The position numbers and the translations under genes are program-made. This document shows positions 1 through 6,332 of a stretch of DNA of 13,680 nucleotides, piece by piece (position 1 is the first letter of the stretch; each line of letters begins with the position of its first letter). Origin of the DNA: an uncultured bacterium. Its GTDB lineage: Bacteria; Bacteroidota; Bacteroidia; Bacteroidales; Marinifilaceae. The notes beneath the pieces are model-generated. The model saw nothing but the letters and a program-made list of their open reading frames with translations, did no database searches and was not told the origin of the DNA. The stretch spans positions 1 through 13,680 of the forward strand of contig CAJMQA010000062.1 in assembly GCA_905215395.1 (NCBI GenBank). Reading direction: 5' to 3'.

Positions 1-1611
1 ATTCTGACTGGCATTCCACAAAGGATTTGCCACCCGGATTTTCTTGGGAAGATCTACTTTTTCCAACCACTTGGAAATACTTCCGTCATCATTTTTCTTT
101 TTATAATAGGGATTTGCATTCGCATATTCATTAAAAGCGACCACAGGATTACTCATTTTCGTCTCACTGACAGACATTTTATTCGTAAACTGAAAGCGGT
201 CAACCCGGTAAATCAGGTCCAGATTGCCACTGAACGTTTTGCGGCCGGACTCTTTCATCACACCGGAATTCCCGTTATATCCGGCTCCCAGTCCGAATAA
301 AAAACTGCCTTCCCCACCTTGTACATAAAGGGAATGTTTATGATTCACACCTATCCGCAAAGGTTCTGCCAGCCAATAAGTATCCAAACCTTCCTCGATT
401 TGTTTCAGTTTGGCATAATACTGTTGTTTCAACTTAATGTCTTCCACTTTTGAACCCGATGAATATTTACCGGTCAGTCTCTCAAATTCCAGTTTTTCCC
501 GGGAGTTCATCATGTTGTAACTGCTCAGATCGGGCATCGTAATATTTGCATTCCCGTTATAACTCACCATCAACTGTCCCGCCTGAGGTTTTACCGTTTC
601 CACCACAACCACACCATTGGCCGCCTTGGAACCGTAGATAGCCGTCGACGCAGCATCTTTCAGAATAGTGATCGACGCCACCCGGTTAATATCCAGATCA
701 CTGATCGCAGCCAATGAAGACTCAAATCCATCCAGGATAAACAGAGGTTGATTCGGGTCAGCTTCCAGCTCATCCCGCATGCCCAGCATACTGGATTTTC
801 CCCGGATTTCCATATTCGGCAGACGGTTGGGGTCAGACCCGTACAGGTTGTCATCGATAATAGCAAAAGCAGGATCCAAAGTTTTCAAACTCTGCAAAAT
901 ATTCTGGGTACCTGTTGTTTTCAGCTCCTCCTTTGTATAGGTGGATGCCGATCCGGTAAAACTCTCTTTCTTACGGTTGAAAATACCGGTGACCACCACC
1001 TCTTTCAAGCTTTCGGCTGTCTCTTTCAATACCACAAGAATGTTTTTTTGGGGATCAGTAACATTTACCTCCTGGGGTTCCATGCCTATAAAAGAAAATA
1101 CCAGTACAATTTTATCCGTTGCAGGCAGGGACAATTCAAATTTACCATCGGCATCGGTAGAGGTTCCCAACTGGGTGCCTTTCACCAATACCGTCACTCC
1201 GGGTAAGGCTCCCGCTGATTTATCCTTCACCTGCCCTTTCAGCTTCATCGCCACAGGCTGAGGCAAAGACTCGCGTCGTGGAGTAATAATGATGGTCCTT
1301 CCTTCCACACAATAACTGAATTTATGCTCCAGGAGCTGCTGCAGGACATCTTCCACTTTCATCTCTCTATGCTTTAGTTTCACCGTCCGTCCGGTATTCA
1401 GCAACTCACTGTTGTAAAATACATCATACTGTAATTGTGCAGTAATTTCATCCAGAACCTCCCTGACAGTCAATTGTTCTGACTGAAATATCACCTTTTC
1501 CTGCTGGGCAAAAACCGAGGCATTCACCGGTAATACTCCCAGTAGTCCGGAAAAGCAAAGCCAACCCACTGCCAAGATGCATCTTCTTACTGTGCTACTT
1601 CTTTTTTTCAT
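1..1611 (-). CDS. SusC/RagA-type TonB-linked outer-membrane transporter with STN domain, 5' part
   Basis: The reading frame is open from ATG at 1611 to the left edge (537 residues); these transporters usually exceed 1,000 residues, so the barrel is mostly missing. Seen in order: a signal peptide with basic start and hydrophobic core, probably cut before QQ near residue 36; an STN (secretin/TonB N-terminal) domain about 40-112; a carboxypeptidase-D-like regulatory domain about 122-195 containing GVTVLVKGT and STDADGKFEL; a TonB-box-like SLKEVVVTG about 202-210; a plug domain from about 214 with the SusC-family signature KDAASTAIYGSKAANGVVVV at 318-337. By family, it imports glycans or other bulky ligands across the outer membrane with a SusD lipoprotein lid, powered by TonB. 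The STN domain is the part that contacts a FecR anti-sigma factor, and fecR lies 29 bp upstream, so it is both transporter and signal transducer. The substrate cannot be read from this part. No clear Shine-Dalgarno is seen. Confidence 0.93.
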   Translation of the reverse strand, partial: MKKRSSTVRRCILAVGWLCFSGLLGVLPVNASVFAQQEKVIFQSEQLTVREVLDEITAQLQYDVFYNSELLNTGRTVKLKHREMKVEDVLQQLLEHKFSYCVEGRTIIITPRRESLPQPVAMKLKGQVKDKSAGALPGVTVLVKGTQLGTSTDADGKFELSLPATDKIVLVFSFIGMEPQEVNVTDPQKNILVVLKETAESLKEVVVTGIFNRKKESFTGSASTYTKEELKTTGTQNILQSLKTLDPAFAIIDDNLYGSDPNRLPNMEIRGKSSMLGMRDELEADPNQPLFILDGFESSLAAISDLDINRVASITILKDAASTAIYGSKAANGVVVVETVKPQAGQLMVSYNGNANITMPDLSSYNMMNSREKLEFERLTGKYSSGSKVEDIKLKQQYYAKLKQIEEGLDTYWLAEPLRIGVNHKHSLYVQGGEGSFLFGLGAGYNGNSGVMKESGRKTFSGNLDLIYRVDRFQFTNKMSVSETKMSNPVVAFNEYANANPYYKKKNDDGSISKWLEKVDLPKKIRVANPLWNASQN

Positions 1612-1640
1612 ACATTTAATATTAAGTTAGGAATTTAGAA

Positions 1641-2711
1641 TCAAATTGCAGATCTGGTAAAACCGGCTATCACTGTTTTTCCACGGATATCAAAGCATAC
1701 CCCACCTGTACGCTCCAGGTAACGGAGGACAACTTCGAAAGAATTGTATTTATTGATCGTTCCTCCGAAATGCAAGTCCTTGACCGACGGATTTGTATAG
1801 AAAATTTCAAAGTCATACCAACGGGCCAGCTTCCGGATGATATCTTCCAGACGTTCATCCTGAAAAAAAACTCTACCGTCTTTCCAGGAGGTATATAACT
1901 GAGTATTCACTTTTATTATTTCCGAATGCCCGGAAACCGTGTTCTCTTTATAATGAGTACCAGGCTGAAGTATACAGGATTTTTCGCCACTGTGTATTTT
2001 CACTTTCCCTTCCACCAAAGTAGTATGCCAAAGAGTATCCGATTTATAATGGGAAACATTAAAATGCGTTCCCAATACTTCCACCGATTGACTTCCCATC
2101 CTCACATAGAAAGGACATAAAGAATCCGGGGTAACTTCAAAATAGGCTTCTCCCTCCAATTCTATTTCCCTGAACTTTCCGGCAGAATTTACCGGATAAC
2201 GGAGAGTGGTCTCAGAATTCAGCCATATACGGCTCCCATCAGCTAAAGTCAATAAATATTCACCTCCCTGGGGTATCCGAAGAGTATTATAAGTCAAAGA
2301 GAGATTGTTTTCCTTCAGGCTATCCCCGGTATATTGGAGAGTTAGCCGGCCACGATCTGCAATGATTTTGGTATTTCCCTGGCGGATGGGATCTTTCAGA
2401 TTTTGTTTTTCCAAAGCCAGTTCCTCTCCATTCGCCAATATCAAAACAGGACTCCCCTGGGCACGTTTTATTTCCTGAACTCCTATGACCTTCTCCGTCC
2501 GTCCGGTCGAAGACCATCCCCAATATCCCAGCACGACCAATACAATACCAGCAACTGCTACCAGCCGTCTGAATAGCCTTTTCCGACGGAAACGGATCAC
2601 TTTGTCAAACCTATCCCATCCTTCGCGACTATCGTATTTACCTGCATTTATACGTTGCCAGGCAGTCCGGATAATAAAAAATTCTCTCTCCGATAACTTT
2701 CGCTTTACCAT
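1641..2711 (-). CDS. FecR-family anti-sigma factor (inner-membrane signal transducer)
   Basis: A 356-residue protein with the standard Bacteroidota FecR layout: a cytoplasmic N-terminus of about 48 residues that should hold the sigma factor, one membrane helix about 50-66 (RLVAVAGIVLVVLGYWGW) preceded by a strongly basic patch, a periplasmic FecR domain about 144-240 (IPQGGEYLLTLADGSRIWLN, LEGEAYFEV, VLGTHFNV), and a C-terminal DUF4974-type domain about 279-348 (VFFQDERLEDIIRKLARWY through GGTINKYNSFEVVLRYLE). The C-terminal domain is thought to meet the STN domain of the partner transporter, whose gene starts 29 bp downstream. The ECF sigma gene ends 81 bp upstream. The three genes read as one signalling cassette: ligand-loaded transporter, FecR, release of sigma. 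The ATG at 2711 is preferred because the N-terminus matches family length; it lies inside an inverted repeat (see 2709-2734). Confidence 0.95.
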   Translation of the reverse strand: MVKRKLSEREFFIIRTAWQRINAGKYDSREGWDRFDKVIRFRRKRLFRRLVAVAGIVLVVLGYWGWSSTGRTEKVIGVQEIKRAQGSPVLILANGEELALEKQNLKDPIRQGNTKIIADRGRLTLQYTGDSLKENNLSLTYNTLRIPQGGEYLLTLADGSRIWLNSETTLRYPVNSAGKFREIELEGEAYFEVTPDSLCPFYVRMGSQSVEVLGTHFNVSHYKSDTLWHTTLVEGKVKIHSGEKSCILQPGTHYKENTVSGHSEIIKVNTQLYTSWKDGRVFFQDERLEDIIRKLARWYDFEIFYTNPSVKDLHFGGTINKYNSFEVVLRYLERTGGVCFDIRGKTVIAGFTRSAI

Positions 2712-2734
2712 ATCACAACTTTTTTAGTGATATG
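2709..2734 (-). promoter_or_regulatory. 8-bp inverted repeat containing the fecR start codon
   Basis: CATATCAC (2709-2716) and GTGATATG (2727-2734) are perfect reverse complements separated by 10 bases (AACTTTTTTA on the plus strand). On the minus-strand transcript this gives an 8-bp stem with a 10-nt A-rich loop, in which the initiating AUG of fecR (2711-2709) forms the end of the 3' arm. What is seen is the symmetry and its position. Whether it acts as a translation-limiting hairpin, a DNA operator, or nothing is unproven. All but two of the pairs are A-U or next to A-U, so the hairpin would be only modestly stable. Confidence 0.45.
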
Positions 2735-2792
2735 ATACACGACTTTTCATTTAGGGTGATTCTTTTTTTAAATTTTCAAAAAAAATAAAAAA

Positions 2793-3404
2793 TCATACCA
2801 GTAATTTGGAAAATTTCAGACACTTCTGAACCATGAACAATAGTGTCACAGAAACAGACTCATTATCCCTCAATTCTGCCCGAAGTATTTTATAGGCTTT
2901 CGTCATATGTGTTTTCACTGTATTGACAGATATGGAAAGCTTAGAAGCAATTTCACTGTATTTTTTCCCTTCCAACGCACTCATCACAAAAACTTTCAGA
3001 CACTGAGGAGGCAATTCTTGCATAACTGCACGGATTTTTTCAATTTTCTTCTCCTCTTCCTCAGAATATCCGGAATTCAACAGATGATCTATATATTCCG
3101 ATAATTGCGGAAAATGGCGTTGCATGCGCACCTGATTTTCCAGAATCCTCAAGGAACGATAACGAACTGCGGTATAAAGACACGCAACTATCGAAACTTT
3201 CAATTCTATCCGGGAACGTTTTTCCCAAAAATAAACAAATGTGTCCTGAACAACATCCTCGGCCTGAGCCCGATCTCCGACGAATCCCTCTGAATAACGG
3301 CATAAAGGTGAATAATACTGATGAAAAAGTCTTTCAAAAGCACTATAATCATTCTTTTGTATAGCCAACCATAACCATGTATCTATCGGAGTAGATTTAT
3401 TCAT
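2793..3404 (-). CDS. ECF (extracytoplasmic function) RNA polymerase sigma-70 factor
   Basis: A 203-residue sigma factor of the Bacteroidota type that is paired with FecR proteins. Region 2 spans about 22-88 (AFERLFHQYYSPLCRY, then AEDVVQDTFVYFWEKR, the core-binding and -10 recognition helices). Region 4 spans about 122-176 (LPPQCLKVFVMSALEGKKYS, then the helix-turn-helix IASKLSISVNTVKTHMTKAY that should read the -35 element). The start chosen is ATG at 3404 because it gives the usual family length. The frame stays open upstream to 3554 with another ATG at 3515, but this would add a hydrophobic stretch foreign to the family. It heads the sigma-fecR-susC cassette and should drive the susC transcript once released from the anti-sigma factor. 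No TAnnTTTG promoter was found ahead of it. Confidence 0.93.
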   Translation of the reverse strand: MNKSTPIDTWLWLAIQKNDYSAFERLFHQYYSPLCRYSEGFVGDRAQAEDVVQDTFVYFWEKRSRIELKVSIVACLYTAVRYRSLRILENQVRMQRHFPQLSEYIDHLLNSGYSEEEEKKIEKIRAVMQELPPQCLKVFVMSALEGKKYSEIASKLSISVNTVKTHMTKAYKILRAELRDNESVSVTLLFMVQKCLKFSKLLV

Positions 3405-3778
3405 TATCAGATTTACCAACTTAATTAAGAAACTACTTCTCTGCCATATTAAATGATCGATTATATTGGCGGCCCCAAGAATAATACCCCAAAAAAGAAA
3501 AAGTAAACCAAACATCTGAAAACATGGCAAATAAAAAAACAAGAAACAAAACAAATCATTAGATTTTTTTACGTATTATTGCAAATAATAATCGATCATT
3601 TTTTTTGTACACAAAACATATTTTCAATAGAATTTAATATATATCCCAAAGTCATTATTCTCCTGAAGTATTTTTATCATCTGTATATCATTTAATTACA
3701 AATACATACACAGACCTATTACCCAAGCACACAAATATTTTTCATTTTTTTAGGAAAAAGTGTATTTCTTTACACTCC
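3405..3778. other. AT-rich intergenic leader of the sigma-factor cassette
   Basis: About 370 bases without a convincing gene lie between the sigma-factor start and the permease remnant. The stretch is markedly richer in A and T than both neighbours. It holds the 14-bp inverted repeat pair at 3451-3464 and 3588-3601. The promoter of the sigma-factor cassette is expected here, but neither a TAnnTTTG element nor a paired -35/-10 could be picked out on the minus strand. No RNA gene and no insertion-sequence ends were recognised. Confidence 0.6.
3451..3601. repeat. Widely spaced 14-bp perfect inverted repeat upstream of the ECF sigma gene
   Basis: AAATGATCGATTAT at 3451-3464 is the exact reverse complement of ATAATCGATCATTT at 3588-3601; 123 bases separate the arms. 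Each arm carries the nearly self-complementary core TGATCGAT. The inner arm lies about 47 bp before the sigma ATG (3404), the outer arm about 184 bp before it. Possible readings are a two-site operator for a looping regulator, or the ends of a small decayed element of about 151 bp. No matching target-site duplication is visible beside the arms. The symmetry is certain; the function is not known. Confidence 0.6.
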
Positions 3779-4436
3779 TCTGATCATATCAAAAGCTGGA
3801 GATTTATTATTCTGGTACTCATTATAGCCCTGACGTGTATGGGTTCGCTTTATACCGCCCTGACCAATATTGGTTCAGCCATAAAACAGGGAGATCCCGA
3901 CGATTCATTTTTGTTCCTGAAATTATTTACAGCGTCCGACGGCACACTTCCCTCTTTTGTGGTCTTCATCAGTTTGTTAGATCCCTTGTTAGGCATTGCC
4001 CTGGGATTCAACGCTATCAATTCGGAACAAAACAAAGGCACTTTGAGCCGGATACTTTCTCAACCTATTCAACGGGACTATCTGATTAATGCAAAATTTA
4101 CCGCTGCCTTGACGGTGATCGGAACCATGCTGTTTGTTCTGGTTTTTCTAGTCATGGGCTTCGGATTAATCGCTATCGGACTTCCACCTACGGCAGAAGA
4201 ATTCCTACGTATCATTGCTTTCATTATTGTCAGCCTGTTTTACGTAGCTTTTGGGCTGAACCTTTCCATCTTTTTTTCTATCAAGTTCTAGCAAGCCCCC
4301 ACTTCCGCCCTTGTTTGCATAGCAATCTGGCCGTTTTTTAGTGTTTTCTATAACATGATTCATCAATCTGATCGGCAAAGCCATCAGCCCTTCGGAAATA
4401 ACCAGTACCTATACGGAAAGAAATCAGATCCAGATA
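3779..4436 (+). pseudogene. Decayed ABC-2 type transporter permease
   Basis: The only plus-strand coding material in the window. The conserved part begins near 3782 with DHIKSWRFIILVLIIALT and continues through membrane stretches and the ABC-2 permease hallmark SEQNKGTLSRILSQPIQRDY, then LINAKFTAALTVIGTMLFVL, matching the ABC2_membrane_2 type of permease, whose members export substrates with a separate ATPase. Three lesions are visible: no start codon or N-terminal segment before DHIKSW; an in-frame TAG at 4289-4291, after which the same frame still encodes QAPTSALVCIAIWPFFSVFYNMI; and a frameshift near 4361, after which the next frame continues with INLIGKAISPSEITSTYTE. The sequence then stops at the purA terminator, so the 3' part is lost too. 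No partner ATPase gene is nearby. The left boundary is approximate. Confidence 0.8.
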
Positions 4437-4462
4437 AAAAAAGGAGCCTTTCGGCTCCTTTT
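4436..4462 (-). terminator. Intrinsic terminator of purA, potentially bidirectional
   Basis: AAAAGGAGCC (4439-4448), loop TTTC, GGCTCCTTTT (4453-4462): a perfect 10-bp stem that on the purA transcript closes on a GAAA tetraloop and is followed by seven U residues (complement of 4442-4436). The stem starts inside the purA stop codon (4463-4461). The A and T runs on both sides would let it stop transcription from either direction, which would insulate purA from the permease remnant. Confidence 0.9.
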
Positions 4463-5729
4463 AATCTTCATATCTGATAATGGTCTGTTCCCGGTCGGGC
4501 CCCACAGAAACGATCTTCACCGGAACTCCTAATTCTTCCTCCAGAAAACTCAGATATGCATTGAATTCTTCCGGAAATTCATCTTCAGAAATCATTTTCG
4601 TCATATCTGTTTTCCATCCCGGCAACTCAACATATACCGGCTCCACAGTCTCATTAATATCAAATGGGAATTCTTCTGTCTCCTGTCCGTTTATTTTATA
4701 GGCAACACAAGCCTTGATCGTCTCAAACCCATCCAGAACATCACTTTTCATCATAATCAGCTGAGACACACCATTAATCATCACGGCATATTTTAAGGCA
4801 ACCAAGTCAATCCAGCCACAACGGCGTTTCCGGCCCGTTACAGAACCGAACTCACGGCCCAGAGTACACATCTTATCGCCGGTTTCATCAAACAGTTCGG
4901 TAGGGAATGGTCCAGCCCCCACACGGGTACAATAAGCTTTAAAAATTCCGTATACTTCTCCGATATTCCGGGGAGCAATCCCCAGCCCCGTACAAGCTCC
5001 GGCACAAATGGTATTGGAAGAGGTTACAAACGGATAAGAACCAAAATCCACATCCAGCATAGTCCCTTGGGCACCTTCTGCCAGCACAGACTTCCCATCT
5101 TTCAGCAAATTATTGATAACATGCTCACTATCGATCAATTGGAAGCGTTTCAGAAACTTAATGGCTCCGAACCACTCTTTTTCCAGCTCTGTAATATCAT
5201 ACTCATAATTCAGGGCTTTCAGGATAGCCTCGTGCTTTCTTTTAGCCACAGCATATTTCTCTTCAAAGTTATGCAATATATCCCCTACCCGGAGTCCGTT
5301 CCGGCTAACTTTATCAGTATATGCAGGTCCGATACCCTTACCGGTGGTTCCGATTTTAGCATCTCCTTTGGCAGCCTCATAAGCAGCATCCAACATCCGA
5401 TGGGTCGGCATAATTAAATGAGCTTTCTTGGACACCGATAACTGTCTGGTCAAATCGTGCCCGCTGGCTGCCAGACTCTCTGCTTCCTGTCTGAACAGGA
5501 CAGGATCCAGCACCACGCCGTTTCCGATCACATTCATTTTTCCACCCTGAAAAATGCCGGAAGGTATAGAACGAAGTATATATTTCTGTCCTTCAAATTC
5601 TAAAGTGTGTCCGGCATTCGGCCCACCCTGGAAACGGGTAACAACATCGTACCGGGGGGTCAATACATCCACCACCTTCCCTTTCCCCTCATCACCCCAT
5701 TGTAATCCAAGCAATACGTCAACTTTCAT
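4461..5729 (-). CDS. purA: Adenylosuccinate synthetase
   Basis: Joins IMP and aspartate using GTP to give adenylosuccinate, the first committed step from IMP to AMP, in the cytoplasm. The 422-residue product is the usual length. The N-terminal nucleotide site GLQWGDEGKGK puts the catalytic aspartate at residue 13, and GGPNAGHTL puts the catalytic histidine at 41, the same numbers as in the E. coli enzyme. GTTGKGIGPAYTDK and GSVTGRKRRCGWIDL are the other family signatures. The ATG at 5729 (MKVDVLLGLQWG) was chosen because it fits family length and the active-site numbering; an open extension to 5813 is ignored. It lies 132 bp after the Fur-family gene with its own -7 element in the gap, and ends directly in a terminator, so it can be transcribed alone. 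Confidence 0.98.
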   Translation of the reverse strand: MKVDVLLGLQWGDEGKGKVVDVLTPRYDVVTRFQGGPNAGHTLEFEGQKYILRSIPSGIFQGGKMNVIGNGVVLDPVLFRQEAESLAASGHDLTRQLSVSKKAHLIMPTHRMLDAAYEAAKGDAKIGTTGKGIGPAYTDKVSRNGLRVGDILHNFEEKYAVAKRKHEAILKALNYEYDITELEKEWFGAIKFLKRFQLIDSEHVINNLLKDGKSVLAEGAQGTMLDVDFGSYPFVTSSNTICAGACTGLGIAPRNIGEVYGIFKAYCTRVGAGPFPTELFDETGDKMCTLGREFGSVTGRKRRCGWIDLVALKYAVMINGVSQLIMMKSDVLDGFETIKACVAYKINGQETEEFPFDINETVEPVYVELPGWKTDMTKMISEDEFPEEFNAYLSFLEEELGVPVKIVSVGPDREQTIIRYED

Positions 5730-5802
5730 CTGTCTATATTTTAATTTCAATTCCGTTATCAAGTTCACACAAAAACTTCCCCAAACCAAAATCCGGGAAA
5801 CA

Positions 5803-5818
5803 CAAACGTACAAAGTTA
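5803..5818 (-). promoter_or_regulatory. Candidate purA promoter (-7 elements)
   Basis: On the minus strand TAACTTTG (5818-5811) is followed at once by TACGTTTG (5810-5803). Both fit the Bacteroidota -7 consensus TAnnTTTG. They lie about 75-90 bp before the purA ATG in the gap after the Fur-family gene. No good TTTG-type -33 element was found at the expected distance, so which of the two is used, if either, is open. Confidence 0.45.
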
Positions 5819-5861
5819 ATATTAAAAAAGGAATTTTCTCTTCTCCCGGAAGAAAAATTGC

Positions 5862-6302
5862 CTATTCCCTGCAAGCTTTACATAAACCGTATACATACAA
5901 AAGATGGTGATGTACAGTAAACTGGTATTTTTCCTGTATATGTTCCACCACCTCATCGATCCGGGGGTCACAGAATTCCTCTACCTTCCCGCATTTCTGG
6001 CAGATCAGATGTTCATGGTGCCGGTTATTGAAAGCCTTTTCAAATTGCGCGATATTACTTCCGAACTGATGCTTGATCACCAGTTTACAATCCAGCAGCA
6101 ATTCAATGGTATTGTACAGGGTAGCCCGACTTACCCGGTAGTTTTTATTCTTCATAAATACATACAGGGACTCAATATCGAAATGCCCCGTATGCGAATA
6201 AATTTCATCAAGAATAGCATATCTCTCAGGTGTCTTCCGATGCCCTTTCTGCTGCAGATAAGTTGTAAAAATTTCTTTTACTGTATCTTTAATCTTTTCC
6301 AT
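5862..6302 (-). CDS. Fur-family metal-dependent transcriptional regulator
   Basis: A 146-residue protein of Fur/PerR/Zur size. The N-terminal winged helix-turn-helix is about 10-80 with the DNA-reading segment RVSRATLYNTIELLL at 56-70. The C-terminal dimerisation and metal-binding domain has the histidine cluster RHHEHLICQKC (94-104) and two CxxC pairs, C101/C104 and C141/C144, which form the structural zinc site. These repressors bind DNA as dimers when loaded with iron, manganese or zinc; which metal, and whether the role is iron uptake or peroxide defence, cannot be settled from the residues. ATG at 6302 is preferred; a TTG at 6320 would add six residues. It follows rel by 30 bp on the same strand, so the two are probably co-transcribed. 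No terminator was seen before purA. Confidence 0.93.
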   Translation of the reverse strand: MEKIKDTVKEIFTTYLQQKGHRKTPERYAILDEIYSHTGHFDIESLYVFMKNKNYRVSRATLYNTIELLLDCKLVIKHQFGSNIAQFEKAFNNRHHEHLICQKCGKVEEFCDPRIDEVVEHIQEKYQFTVHHHLLYVYGLCKACRE

Positions 6303-6332
6303 ATCCAGACTATTCAGCAATGTTACACTTTA

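Noticed and set aside
748..1261. Two overlapping plus-strand open frames of 106 and 152 codons
   Set aside because: They lie antisense to the well-supported STN, regulatory and plug domains of the SusC-like gene and their translations show no recognisable domain.
2740..2792. T and A runs after the sigma gene as a terminator
   Set aside because: There is no GC-containing stem; the runs pair only weakly, and fecR needs read-through or a start from this gap.
3602..3778. Possible small RNA, CRISPR array or insertion-sequence remnant in the AT-rich gap
   Set aside because: No repeats with spacers, no transposase fragment and no GC-rich stem followed by a T run were seen.
5067..5417. Plus-strand open frame of 116 codons inside purA
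   Set aside because: It is antisense to a clearly conserved enzyme and has no coding signature of its own.
5730..5813. N-terminal extension of purA by 28 residues
   Set aside because: The extension is absent from the family, covers the promoter-like -7 elements, and would shift the catalytic Asp13 and His41 from their usual numbers.
1616..5825. The palindrome TTAATATTAA both before susC (1616-1625) and at the purA promoter (5816-5825)
   Set aside because: A ten-base all-A/T palindrome is expected by chance in AT-rich gaps, and the two genes have no shared regulation that would explain it.
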